A stretch of 64,000 nt of DNA from contig JAADEG010000033.1 of assembly GCA_013153525.1 (NCBI GenBank), positions 1 through 64,000 on the forward strand, given 5' to 3'. Position 1 is the first letter of the stretch, and the number at the start of each line of letters is the position of its first letter. This document shows positions 20,865-30,889 of the stretch, in pieces. The DNA comes from Thermodesulfobacteriota bacterium (GTDB lineage: Bacteria; Desulfobacterota; Thermodesulfobacteria; Thermodesulfobacteriales; Thermodesulfobacteriaceae). Made by a program: the position numbers and the translations under genes. Under the pieces are notes generated by a model that was given only the letters and a program-made list of their open reading frames with translations, did not search any database and was not told where the DNA came from.

Positions 20865-22792
20865 GTTGTAAAAGAACGAAGACATTATTTATAACTGTTA
20901 TAATTTTAGTTCTTTTTTTAATAACGAAAGGGTTTTGTATTAACATTTCTGGAGATCTTGGTTTTGGTAAAACTTCAGAAGGTTATTACATTAAAACTCA
21001 AAGTTATTCTGTAAACTTTGACAAAGAAATTACTTCAAGAATGCGTTTTGGAGGTAATTTCAATTACTTAAGAAGCTATCACAAAACAGAACTTGGAAGG
21101 TGGCAGGAAAATATTCGTCCTTCAATATTTTATAGTATTATGAATGATTACTTTTCTTGGTTTTTAAATTACAGCTATAACATTAATAATTTTAGCAGTG
21201 GTGAAAATTTCTTGGGTTGGAACATTGGATCAAATTTTAGAACCAAGTACAAAAAGTTTAACATAAACTTTTTTTGGAATAAAAATAAAAGCTGGAGTGA
21301 GGGATTAGTTCAGAATACTAACATAGAAGCTCAAAATGTAGGATTAAGCATAAATAGAAATTTTATAAGAGGTATATTAAAAGGACTTTTGTTAGATGGT
21401 GGAGTAAGATACGGAAAAAGTGAAAACAAGGCAAATCCTGCGACTTCAGAAAGTTGGAATTACTATTTAAAAGGAAGTTACTTTAAGTTTTGGAGGAGGG
21501 TTTCTTTTGGACTGAACGAAGAATTTTATTACATAAAAAACAGGTCTCAATATTCCTTGGGTCCGACAGGAAAGTACAAAGTGGAATATCCTTTAATTGT
21601 AATTAACGCAACATTTAACAGTACTTTAATTCCGGGGCAAGAGTTTATCTTACAAATTCCTGCTAATAAAGAATTAAAAGGTATAAAGTTTTTTACTGAC
21701 TACACCTTTCAGATAGAAGTAGGTGACAAAGTTAAGTGGGACATATATTACAGTAAAGATAGAATATTTTGGCAAAAAGTGGCTTCAGGAGTTACGCTAC
21801 CTTACGAATTTACTGACTCTATTAAGTATCCTTACATTTACATAAAATTAGTAGTCAATTCTACTTCTCCTGGAGCTCCAACTTTAATTACGCCTAAGTT
21901 TGTGGGTTATTATTACGAAACCCAAAAGGAGGTTAAACAGTCTCAATACTTGTGGAGAAATTCTTTAAACATGGGATTTAGATTACCTTTTGAGAGTTTT
22001 TTAAGTTTAAACGGGGGGTACGAAATTTCTAAAACTGAAAATATCGTTCAAAACAAAAGGCAGTATATAAATACGAGTTTTTCTATAAATAAGAGTAAGA
22101 AATTAAAACCCAGTTTTTCTTATTTTTACAGTAGAAACGAGTATCAAGGAATCACTACGAGGATGGATAGGTATTCTGCAAACTTAGCTTATATTCCGAT
22201 TGAAAGTATTAAGCTGGCAACTGGATATACCTTAGGAAAAAGTAGAGAAAATGGAAAAGTTACTTTAAAAGATCAAAATGTGTTTGTTTCTGGAAGGTTC
22301 AGGTTTTTTCCTGGATTAAGTTCTGAAATTATTACTAATTACAGCAAGACAAGGAGTTACGAGTTGAATACGGAGACGAGTTCTTATTCTATACAAGCAA
22401 ACATATTTGCAAAACCCAGAGAAAATTTAAGTATAGAGTTTAAGAATTTTTTTAGTATTACGAAAACTACTAAACAAGAAACATTTAGAAGACATGAAGT
22501 ATTTATTACTTGGCAAGTTTCTCCATTTTTTACTTTAATGACTACTCAAAGTATAGATAACAAAAATACTTACATTTATTCTTACATTTTGTACATGATG
22601 CCCACCAGAAAAATTAGGATAAATTCTGGATTTAATGGATATAAGAGTAAAGACTTTGACATGAAGAGTTTTAATTGTGGAGTTTTTTGGAGATTTGCTA
22701 AGAGGTTTTACTTTATATGGAACTTTAATTGGTCAGAAAGCTTAGGAATAAAAGAATGGGTATGGAATGCAAGGCTAAGATTTTTACTTTAA
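20861..22792 (+). CDS. Putative outer-membrane beta-barrel (porin-type) protein
   Basis: Signal peptide then alternating aromatic beta-strands throughout (FGGNFNYLRSYH, FFSITKTTKQETFRRHEVFITWQVSPFF); ATGA start/stop overlap with the upstream gene; central non-barrel insertion YKVEYPLIVINATFNSTLIPGQ... Confidence 0.72.
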   Translation: MSCKRTKTLFITVIILVLFLITKGFCINISGDLGFGKTSEGYYIKTQSYSVNFDKEITSRMRFGGNFNYLRSYHKTELGRWQENIRPSIFYSIMNDYFSWFLNYSYNINNFSSGENFLGWNIGSNFRTKYKKFNINFFWNKNKSWSEGLVQNTNIEAQNVGLSINRNFIRGILKGLLLDGGVRYGKSENKANPATSESWNYYLKGSYFKFWRRVSFGLNEEFYYIKNRSQYSLGPTGKYKVEYPLIVINATFNSTLIPGQEFILQIPANKELKGIKFFTDYTFQIEVGDKVKWDIYYSKDRIFWQKVASGVTLPYEFTDSIKYPYIYIKLVVNSTSPGAPTLITPKFVGYYYETQKEVKQSQYLWRNSLNMGFRLPFESFLSLNGGYEISKTENIVQNKRQYINTSFSINKSKKLKPSFSYFYSRNEYQGITTRMDRYSANLAYIPIESIKLATGYTLGKSRENGKVTLKDQNVFVSGRFRFFPGLSSEIITNYSKTRSYELNTETSSYSIQANIFAKPRENLSIEFKNFFSITKTTKQETFRRHEVFITWQVSPFFTLMTTQSIDNKNTYIYSYILYMMPTRKIRINSGFNGYKSKDFDMKSFNCGVFWRFAKRFYFIWNFNWSESLGIKEWVWNARLRFLL

Positions 22793-22810
22793 AAGAGGGA
22801 GGGATACAAA

Positions 22811-23395
22811 ATGAGGAAAAGAGTCTTTTATTGGGGATTTTTAGCCCTTTTAATACTTAGTTTCGTAGGCTGTTGTTGGACTACACCTACCAAAAAAATT
22901 ACTTACTTTAACTGGGGATCAAACATAAAGGAGATTAAAAAAATAGCAGTTTTACCTTTTCAAAACTTTACGAATAATAAAGAAATTGCAAATACTGTAA
23001 GAGAGGTAGTTATTGCAGAAATTTTATCCATGGGAATTTTTGATGTGGTTGATCCAGCGCTTACTGATCAGGTGGTATTTGAAGAAGGAGTTGGTAAAAA
23101 GCTGCGTTTAGACAAATCCACGATTAAAAGAATAGGAGAAAGGTTAGGAGTACAAGCAATTCTCGTTGGGAGCGTTACATACTTAAAACAAGAAAGAGAA
23201 GGTAGTTATACCTATCCTGTAGTAGGAATATCCTTAAGACTCGTAGATGTTAAAACAGGACAGATTATATGGGAATGCAAAGCAATGAAGAGTGGGTATA
23301 GTCTTTGGGGAAAACTTTTTGGACTTGAGCCCAAAAGTACACTTGAAATTATATTTGACTTAGTAAACGACATGCTTAAGGATTGGAAGGCATGA
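22811..23395 (+). CDS. CsgG/TolB-N/GNA1162-like lipoprotein
   Basis: Lipobox LSFVGC; IKKIAVLPFQNFTNNKEIANTVREVVIAEILSMGIFDVVDPALTDQV...LGVQAILVGSVTYL...LRLVDVKTGQIIWE. Confidence 0.65.
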   Translation: MRKRVFYWGFLALLILSFVGCCWTTPTKKITYFNWGSNIKEIKKIAVLPFQNFTNNKEIANTVREVVIAEILSMGIFDVVDPALTDQVVFEEGVGKKLRLDKSTIKRIGERLGVQAILVGSVTYLKQEREGSYTYPVVGISLRLVDVKTGQIIWECKAMKSGYSLWGKLFGLEPKSTLEIIFDLVNDMLKDWKA

Positions 23396-24879
23396 AGAGG
23401 ATTTTTATATTGTTAACAATTATAACCTTTATTTTAACAAAAATTTGTTTTTCTCAGGTTGCAGTATTTCCTTTTGAAGACTTTACTTACAAAGATTACG
23501 GGGTCAATCTCAATGTTCCCAGAAAAATAGCTCAAGCTTTGAAAAAGCGGGGAGTGAAAGTAATATTTCCTTCTAAAATAATACCCATTTTAGTAAAATT
23601 TCACCATGTAGATTTTAATAAGTTAAACTTTACTCTCTTAAGGGTTATTTATAAAGAACTAAAGTCACGGTATGTCCTTTTAGGAAGTATTGGAGAGTTG
23701 AGAAAAGATCCTCCGGAAATTTTTATGGTTTTAAGGCTAATAGATACGCTTAATGGAAAGGTTAAATGGGGAAAAGTAATAGCATTTTCTGAGAAGGACT
23801 ACATTTCGTTTTTAAACTTAAAAAAGATTAGTTATGAAGAAATGGTAAAAGAAGTTTACAAAAGTATAGCTACCAATTTTTACGAACCAAAAGCAGTGAA
23901 AGAACACATATTTCCTACTATAGATGTACAAGAAGTAATATTTAGTTCAAGACATGTAAAACCAGGTGCAGAAGTCAAGTGTTTACTTAGATTTTATTTT
24001 TCTGGTAAGAAACCGGATCAAATGATTTTGTTAGTAGGAGGAAACGAAAAAGTAGAAGTTGAACCTTATAAAGGAGCTTATCTCGCTGATTGGATCGCAG
24101 AAAGTAAGGAAGGAGGATATCCAGTTTATCTCGTAGCAAAGTGGTTAGAACCTTTTAAGTTTGAGAAGAAAATTTTTATAGGTAAGTATTATGTAGATAC
24201 GAGTCCACCTAAGGTAGCTCTTGTAATAAAAGGAGCGAGGAAAGAAGACGGGAAGGTTTTCGTTAAAGATGTATTAAAAATATTTCCCAAGTTATTAGAA
24301 GAAAGAGGTGGAGGATTTAGTTTAAATAGAGGGATAAGTAGGTGGAAAGTAGAGGTTTATTGTAAAAGGTTGAGAAAAGTAGTGTTTAAAGAAGAAAGAC
24401 CAGGAGCTATTCCTGGGATGATAGTGTGGGACTTAAAAAGCATGAAAGGGGCGCTACCACCAGGTGAATACAAGGTTATGTTTATTGCTTGGGATCTTGC
24501 GGGAAATAAAGGAGAGGTTGAAAAGAAGTTTTACATAGTTAAAGAACCACCAATGCCTACGGTGATGGTGTATAAAGGAAGAAAACGGGGATATGTTTAC
24601 ATAGATGCTAAAAAAGGATATATACCTTTAATAAAAGTAAGTATAGAAGTTTTTAATGGAAAAGGGAAAGTAATTGCAAAAGTATTTAAAGAGGGGATAG
24701 ACATAAAAGAAGTAAAAAAGAAAGTAAGAGTTGATTCAAGAGACCTTATACCTCCTTTTTACTTTGACGCAACTATTCAAGACGAACTTAACAATATAAG
24801 AATTGTTAAAAGAGGTTCGGTAGAAGTAAAAACTTCAAAACGAGGACCAGGGTATAATACATGGGTACCAGAATTTTAA
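23392..24879 (+). CDS. Exported protein with N-terminal CsgG/TolB-N-like domain and C-terminal Ig-like region
   Basis: VAVFPFEDFTYKDYG...KSRYVLLGSIGELRKDPPEIFMVLRLIDTLNGKVKWGK; later DTSPPKVALVIKGARK, YKVMFIAWDLAGNKGEVEKKFYIV. Confidence 0.5.
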   Translation: MKRIFILLTIITFILTKICFSQVAVFPFEDFTYKDYGVNLNVPRKIAQALKKRGVKVIFPSKIIPILVKFHHVDFNKLNFTLLRVIYKELKSRYVLLGSIGELRKDPPEIFMVLRLIDTLNGKVKWGKVIAFSEKDYISFLNLKKISYEEMVKEVYKSIATNFYEPKAVKEHIFPTIDVQEVIFSSRHVKPGAEVKCLLRFYFSGKKPDQMILLVGGNEKVEVEPYKGAYLADWIAESKEGGYPVYLVAKWLEPFKFEKKIFIGKYYVDTSPPKVALVIKGARKEDGKVFVKDVLKIFPKLLEERGGGFSLNRGISRWKVEVYCKRLRKVVFKEERPGAIPGMIVWDLKSMKGALPPGEYKVMFIAWDLAGNKGEVEKKFYIVKEPPMPTVMVYKGRKRGYVYIDAKKGYIPLIKVSIEVFNGKGKVIAKVFKEGIDIKEVKKKVRVDSRDLIPPFYFDATIQDELNNIRIVKRGSVEVKTSKRGPGYNTWVPEF

Positions 24880-25484
24880 AAACTTTCAAGTTTATAAGTG
24901 CGTTAAGCATTTTTGTAAGTTTATTTTTTATAACTGGATGTGGTAATCCTAAGTTTAGGTATCCCCTTAACAAACCTAATCACGAAATGTGTCAGGGGAT
25001 AGTTTTTGACTTTATTAATCCTACAGATTATGTAGGATTAGGAAGAATTTTTAGAGAAACTTTAGCAGTAAATCTTATGAAAGAGGGATACATAATTAAA
25101 GATTCTTCTATAGCGTATAGTTTTTTTACTCCTGAAGATAAGATACTTTATTATTACATGCCAGATGCAGTGTTTTCTAAGGAACTGGTCAAAAGAATAG
25201 GAGGGCTTTTAAATTTAGAATGGATAGTAGGAGGTAAAATTTTAAAAGCAGTTGATAAAGGAGACTTTGTAGAACTTGAGACTATCGTTTGGGTAAGAGA
25301 TGCAAAAACCGGTAAACTTCTGTGGTACTCTTATTATAAAAGAAACTCAAATAGTTATAGAACGATATTTCAGTTTGGAAAGACTAAGGACATTTACATG
25401 CTTGCCAATATGATGATAAACAAGGAAATTTTAGAAGACCTAAGGGGTATTTTAAAGTGCAGTTTAGTAGAATCTTCAGAATAG
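24861..25484 (+). CDS. Lipoprotein with CsgG/GNA1162-like fold
   Basis: Lipobox FITGCG; GIVFDFINPTDYVGLGRIFRETLAVNLMKEGYII...LNLEWIVGGKILKA...VWVRDAKTGKLLWYS. Confidence 0.5.
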   Translation: MGTRILKTFKFISALSIFVSLFFITGCGNPKFRYPLNKPNHEMCQGIVFDFINPTDYVGLGRIFRETLAVNLMKEGYIIKDSSIAYSFFTPEDKILYYYMPDAVFSKELVKRIGGLLNLEWIVGGKILKAVDKGDFVELETIVWVRDAKTGKLLWYSYYKRNSNSYRTIFQFGKTKDIYMLANMMINKEILEDLRGILKCSLVESSE

Positions 25485-27058
25485 CTATAATAGTTTTTCT
25501 TTTTTTCTTTTTGTTTAATAACTGTACCGAAGCTTACTTAGTAAAAATAGGAAACGAAACATACACTCAAAAAGACTTTATGTGGTGGTGGAATCACTGG
25601 AAAGAACCGGGTCAGAAGTTTCCTAAAAACTTAAAACCTTTTATTAGATGGCTTTTGTTCTTAAAAGAAGCAGAAAAGATGGAATTATATAAAAATCCCT
25701 TTTATAAAAGAAGAGTTTTGATTTATAGGAAAGTAAGAGATCTTTTAAGGCTTCAATACGAGGAAGTAGAGAAAAAAATACACATAAATGACAAGGTTTT
25801 GTGGAATTTTTATCAAAAAAATTTTATTCCTCTTTGTAAAATAAAAGGTTTTTTTTTGAACGAGAGAAGTGAGGCAAAAGAGTTAAAAAATAAAATCAAA
25901 GATTTAAAAAGTTGTAATGAATTGTTTAAAAAAATTAAGAGTATTCAAAAGGGAGAATTTTGGATTAGACCTTGGAGTACTCCTAAGGAAGTAAAAGACA
26001 TCGTATTTTCTAATGCATTAAAGCAAGGAGAAATTTTAGGACCGTTAAAGTGGGAAAAAAGTTGGGCAATTATTTGCATTGAAGAGGTTAAAAAAGGAGG
26101 AAAAAAAGATTTTGAGAGAATAAAAGAAGCACTTAGAAGGATTTATAAAAAACTTAAAGAAGGAGAACTTACTGACTTACTTATAAAAAAATTGAAAAAA
26201 AAGTATAAAATTTACTTTAACAAAAAATTATACGAAAAAGTAGGATTTGGAAAACTTCCTGAGGGGTTAAAAAACAAAATTCTTCTTAAGATAGACGGAA
26301 GGTATCTTACTGCAGAAAGATTTAGAGAGATGTTACTTCAAGAAAAGAGGTTCAGGTTTGCTATGGTCAATCCAGAAAGCAAAAAGAGCGTAGAAAAGTT
26401 TAAGAAGTTTATTCTTAACACTATCATTGCTCAAAATCTTGTAGAAATTGAGGCATTAAATAGAGGATACGAAAATCAAGAACCTTTAAAGTCAGACTTG
26501 GACTTTTATAAAAAAAACTTGCTGGTTAGAGGATTTATAAATTATGTAATAGTACCGAAAATAAAAGTAAGTAAAGCAGAAGTAGAAGAGTACTTTAAGC
26601 TCCACAAAAAGGAATTTCCAGGAAAAGTAAAAGTTATAGCAGTGTATTTAGAAACTTCAGACGGAGGTTTAGTAAAAAAAATAAAAGAGGAGGTTTTAGA
26701 AGGTAAAACTGTAGAAGAAGTATTAAAAGAATTGGGATTTAAAGATTATATAGTACACAAATTCGTAAACGAGTTTCCAATATTTTTGCAAAAATATATA
26801 CTTAATGCAGAGCCTAATAAGTTAATTATAAAAAAGTTTGGAAGGTATTATTACATTTTTAAAATTTTGGATAAAGAAGAAATTCCACCTAAGCTTAACG
26901 ATTATTTAAAGAAAGTAATAACACAAAAGTTAGAAGAACAAAGATTTAAAAAAGTAGAGGAACAAATTTACGAAAAGTTGAAGAAGGAATATCATGTAAA
27001 AATAAACTTAAAGGCATGGATGTCTTTAAGAGAAAGGATGCAGAAGCATGAAAATTAA
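25457..27058 (+). CDS. SurA/parvulin-like peptidyl-prolyl isomerase (periplasmic chaperone)
   Basis: Signal peptide; SurA_N-like helical pattern (IGNETYTQKDFMWWW...), two foldase-like halves (KGEFWIRPWSTPKEVKDIVFSNALKQGEILGPLKWEKSWAIICIEEVKKG). GTG start. Confidence 0.6.
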   Translation: MQFSRIFRIAIIVFLFFFLFNNCTEAYLVKIGNETYTQKDFMWWWNHWKEPGQKFPKNLKPFIRWLLFLKEAEKMELYKNPFYKRRVLIYRKVRDLLRLQYEEVEKKIHINDKVLWNFYQKNFIPLCKIKGFFLNERSEAKELKNKIKDLKSCNELFKKIKSIQKGEFWIRPWSTPKEVKDIVFSNALKQGEILGPLKWEKSWAIICIEEVKKGGKKDFERIKEALRRIYKKLKEGELTDLLIKKLKKKYKIYFNKKLYEKVGFGKLPEGLKNKILLKIDGRYLTAERFREMLLQEKRFRFAMVNPESKKSVEKFKKFILNTIIAQNLVEIEALNRGYENQEPLKSDLDFYKKNLLVRGFINYVIVPKIKVSKAEVEEYFKLHKKEFPGKVKVIAVYLETSDGGLVKKIKEEVLEGKTVEEVLKELGFKDYIVHKFVNEFPIFLQKYILNAEPNKLIIKKFGRYYYIFKILDKEEIPPKLNDYLKKVITQKLEEQRFKKVEEQIYEKLKKEYHVKINLKAWMSLRERMQKHEN

Positions 27059-30041
27059 AAAAGTTTTTCTTTTTCTACTTTTACAATTTTTATGGATAGG
27101 GGTGGCATTAGGTTTCAAGTCTTTAAAGGTGGAAAGTTGTTTAAAGTGCCACCCCAAGATGTTTGAAAAGATAAAAAAAGAAGGGAAGTTTCTGCACGGT
27201 CCGGTTGCTAAAAAAAAGTGTCTTTCTTGTCACAGACCTCACGGATTTATAAGAGGAGCTTTTTTATGGCGTGAACCTCCTTATTTGTGTATTAAGTGCC
27301 ACAAAGATGTCGTTCGTCAAGAAGAACTGAATTATGTCCACCCACCTTTTAAAAATGGTAATTGTACTGTTTGTCACGGAATACACGCTGCTAATTATAA
27401 ACACCTTTTAAGAGAAAAAGTTAACGATTTGTGTCTTAAGTGTCACGAAGACATTTTAAAAGGCAAAGTAAGGCATCCAGCACTTAAGCAAGGATGTCTT
27501 AAGTGTCACGAGGCTCACGCTTCTAATAACGAATTTTTGCTTAAGATTGAGCCAGATAAATTGTGTTTGAAGTGTCATAAAAAAAATATCATAGGTAAAA
27601 TTCACAAAGGTTATCCCTTTAAATTTGAATGTTTAACTTGTCACAATCCTCACAGTGCACAAGATAATAAATTGCTATTAAAGTACATTCACAAGCCTGT
27701 TGAAGAAGGAAAGTGTTTTAAGTGTCATAATAAAGATAAGCAATGGAGTTTAAAAAAAGAAGAAAATATTCTTTGTGTTAAGTGTCACAAACTTAAAAAA
27801 GGCAAACTTTTACATCCTCCTTATAAGAATAAAAAGTGTAGCGAATGTCATGTACCTCACGGAAGTAAGTTTCCTTACTTACTTAAAGAGTCAGAAAACA
27901 AAATTTGTTTAGAGTGTCATTCTTACAAAAATGCGGTTAAAGGGAAAGTAAGGTATGTACATCCACTTGTTAAAAAAGGTGAGTGTATAGAGTGCCACGC
28001 TCATCATGTATCTAATTATTCTAATTTTCTAAAGTATTCCAAAAATAAAGTTTGTATAAGGTGTCACAAAAATCTTAACAAAAAAAGCGTAAAACATCCT
28101 CCTTCTGTTAAAGGACAGTGTTTAAAGTGTCACTATTCTCATAGTTCTTACTATCCTTATATGCTTAAGGCTAAGGAAAAAGACTTATGTTTTAAGTGTC
28201 ATAAAGAGGTAAAAAAGCAGACTTTATACTTTTCTCAACATACTCCTTTTGCAATTCAACCTTGTTCTGTTTGTCACGATCCTCATTCAGGCGTAAAGGG
28301 TCTTTTAAAGAAGCCGTGGTTGCAACTTTGTAAAAACTGTCACGCTGATGTATTTCAAGAGCAAAAGACCTTAAAGTATGTTCACAAGATATTCGTAGAA
28401 AACAAGTGTAATATTTGTCACCTACCTCATGCTTCTTATTATCCTTTTCATTCTCCTAAACCTATTAAAAAAATTTGCTTAGGATGCCACAGAAAAGTAG
28501 CAAAAGGGATAAGAAGATTGAAATATGTTCACTATCCAGTAAAAAAAGGAAACTGCATAACTTGTCACGAAACTCACGGAAGTAATAATCCTGCGAGACT
28601 TAAAGAAAGCCCCCGAGAACTTTGTTTAAGTTGTCACACAAAAGACTTAGCAAACATAAAAATTTGGCACGAACCTACCAAAAATTGTTTGAATTGTCAT
28701 AGAAAACACTTTAGTGAATATCCTTATTTATTAAAAAGACCTATTAAAGAAGTTTGTATTAAATGTCACAAAATAAATAGTAAAAAATTCTTAAAAGTTC
28801 ATAGAGGAGTTAAATTAAGTGGTAAAAGTTGTGTAGAATGTCACAATCCTCACGGAGGAATAGACAGAAGATTTTTGTGGAGTGCATCATATCATAAATA
28901 TTTCGTAAAAGATCAGTGTTACAAATGTCACTTAAAAAACGGTAGAACTAAAAGGTGTATAGAATGTCATTCTCTATCAAAGTTTAAAGGAAAGTTTTAT
29001 CACAAACCCTTTAAGCAGTGTAAGTGTAATTTATGTCACCAAATCCATGTTTCAAGATACAAAAAGATTTTAAAAAAACCGGTACCTGAATTGTGCTTTA
29101 AATGTCACAAGAACATCTTAAAAGGAATAAAGTCTGCAGAAAGGGTGCATTTTCCAGTGGAAAAAGGTAAGTGTTTGTTGTGTCACTCACCTCATAAAGG
29201 AAGAAGAAAACTTTTAAAAAGCAAGTTGAAAAGTGTATGCGTAAAGTGTCATCATATAAAGTTAAAGTACAAATATTATCATAAACCTTTTGATAAAAGT
29301 GAATGTACTGCATGTCACGAACCTCACTTTTCTTCAGAAAGTGACTTACTTAAAGGTAGAGGGATGTGTCTTAACTGCCACAAACTTTCTAAGTTAAAAA
29401 AGTCTCACAAGTACTTAAAGACAGGTAAGTGGTGTTTAACATGTCACGAAGGTCACGGAGCTAACAATAAAGCCTTATTAAAGAAATACGCACACGAGCC
29501 TTACAAAAAAGGAAATTGTAAAGTATGTCATTCTTTGAGGGCAAGAGGTAATAGGATGTGTTTTAAATGTCACAAAAAAGTGGTAAAAGAATTTGAGAAG
29601 GTGTATAATCACTACTTACCTTCTCCAAGGGGAGAACCTTTTTGTATTAATTGTCATTCTCCACACCTTTCTGATAGAAAAGACTTGCTTGAATCTGTAG
29701 AGTCAAAGTCTGTGTGTTTAAAGTGTCATCCAGAAGTAAGTTATCAAAAAGAAGAATCTTTATATGTACACAAACATTGGAAAGACTGTCTTACTTGTCA
29801 CAAACCTCACGGATCTAACATTCCCGCAGTATTAAAAACAGATCCTAATGAACTTTGTGGAAAGTGCCATAAAAGTGACGAAATATTTACTCATCCTCTT
29901 GGACCAAAAGCAAGAAATCCTTATACAGGTCAACCAATGACCTGTATAACTTGCCACGATCCAATGGGAACGAATTACAAATACTTACTTATAAAGTCAG
30001 GAGACAAAGCCTTATGCGTAGAGTGCCACAAAGGGTATTAA
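27048..30041 (+). CDS. Giant 42-heme c-type cytochrome (paired-CXXCH type)
   Basis: Counted 42 CXXCH in 997 aa; signal peptide MKIKKVFLFLLLQFLWIGVALG; alternating CxxCHxxH and CLKCHK repeats throughout. Confidence 0.93.
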   Translation: MKIKKVFLFLLLQFLWIGVALGFKSLKVESCLKCHPKMFEKIKKEGKFLHGPVAKKKCLSCHRPHGFIRGAFLWREPPYLCIKCHKDVVRQEELNYVHPPFKNGNCTVCHGIHAANYKHLLREKVNDLCLKCHEDILKGKVRHPALKQGCLKCHEAHASNNEFLLKIEPDKLCLKCHKKNIIGKIHKGYPFKFECLTCHNPHSAQDNKLLLKYIHKPVEEGKCFKCHNKDKQWSLKKEENILCVKCHKLKKGKLLHPPYKNKKCSECHVPHGSKFPYLLKESENKICLECHSYKNAVKGKVRYVHPLVKKGECIECHAHHVSNYSNFLKYSKNKVCIRCHKNLNKKSVKHPPSVKGQCLKCHYSHSSYYPYMLKAKEKDLCFKCHKEVKKQTLYFSQHTPFAIQPCSVCHDPHSGVKGLLKKPWLQLCKNCHADVFQEQKTLKYVHKIFVENKCNICHLPHASYYPFHSPKPIKKICLGCHRKVAKGIRRLKYVHYPVKKGNCITCHETHGSNNPARLKESPRELCLSCHTKDLANIKIWHEPTKNCLNCHRKHFSEYPYLLKRPIKEVCIKCHKINSKKFLKVHRGVKLSGKSCVECHNPHGGIDRRFLWSASYHKYFVKDQCYKCHLKNGRTKRCIECHSLSKFKGKFYHKPFKQCKCNLCHQIHVSRYKKILKKPVPELCFKCHKNILKGIKSAERVHFPVEKGKCLLCHSPHKGRRKLLKSKLKSVCVKCHHIKLKYKYYHKPFDKSECTACHEPHFSSESDLLKGRGMCLNCHKLSKLKKSHKYLKTGKWCLTCHEGHGANNKALLKKYAHEPYKKGNCKVCHSLRARGNRMCFKCHKKVVKEFEKVYNHYLPSPRGEPFCINCHSPHLSDRKDLLESVESKSVCLKCHPEVSYQKEESLYVHKHWKDCLTCHKPHGSNIPAVLKTDPNELCGKCHKSDEIFTHPLGPKARNPYTGQPMTCITCHDPMGTNYKYLLIKSGDKALCVECHKGY

Positions 30042-30889
30042 TTTTATTAAGTTTTTTAATACTTTATGGATGGATAAGTAAAGGACTTGGGGCTTCGTTC
30101 GTAACTTCACTTTTTATTGGTCCTGATGGTACGAGGCTAAAGAATCCGGTTAGTATTTTGTTTAAAAACAACAAAATTTATGTAGCTGATGCAGGAAATA
30201 GAAGATTGGTATCTTTTTCTTTAAGTGGACATCCTTTAGTAGCTTTTAATCCTAAAGGGCTTTTAAAGTTACCTATAGACTTTGCATTTAAAGGAGAAAA
30301 AGAATTATGGATAATAGACGGAGTTTTAAGAGGACTTTACAAAGTAGATTTTGAAAATCGTAAAGTTAAGAGTTATATTATAAAATGGAGAGGTAAAAGA
30401 GTAATTCCAAAAGTTATACAAATTGTAAATAATAACATTTACATACTTGATGCTCAAACAGGAACTGTTATGATATTTAAACCTTTTAAAAATGGGTTAA
30501 AATTTTTAAAGAGGTTAATACCTCCTGACAAAAATTTTAGAGGGTTTATAGATTTTAGAGTTAGGCAAAATGGATTTTGGGGATTGAGCAGGTTGAACAG
30601 AAAAGTTTATAGGTATTACAAAGGTAGGTGGAAGAGTTACTCTTTAAAGAGAATTTCTATGGCACCGGTTTCTATAGAAGTAAGGTACAACACTATATTC
30701 ATTTTAGATAGATTTTTTGCAAAAGTTTTAATTTTAAAACTACCAAGTTTAAAAAAAGTTGGGGAATTTGGTGGAAAAGGATGGGAACCAGGGCAAATGT
30801 TAAGCCCTGTTAAGGTAAGATATTTGCATTATAATTATATAGGAGTTGGAGATGAGGGTAATAACAGAATTGAGATATTTCAGTATTAG
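30014..30889 (+). CDS. NHL-like beta-propeller exported protein, copy 2
   Basis: FIGPDGTRLKNPVSILFKNNKIYVADAGNRRLVSFSLSG...; start set at MRRVPQRVLILLSFLI, overlapping the 42-heme gene. Confidence 0.72.
   Translation: MRRVPQRVLILLSFLILYGWISKGLGASFVTSLFIGPDGTRLKNPVSILFKNNKIYVADAGNRRLVSFSLSGHPLVAFNPKGLLKLPIDFAFKGEKELWIIDGVLRGLYKVDFENRKVKSYIIKWRGKRVIPKVIQIVNNNIYILDAQTGTVMIFKPFKNGLKFLKRLIPPDKNFRGFIDFRVRQNGFWGLSRLNRKVYRYYKGRWKSYSLKRISMAPVSIEVRYNTIFILDRFFAKVLILKLPSLKKVGEFGGKGWEPGQMLSPVKVRYLHYNYIGVGDEGNNRIEIFQY

Noticed and set aside
27048-30041. Regular repeat pattern suggestive of a CRISPR or tandem array
   Set aside because: Repeats are degenerate CXXCH codon blocks in one open reading frame, not identical direct repeats with unique spacers. 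No CRISPR array or cas gene was seen anywhere in the window.
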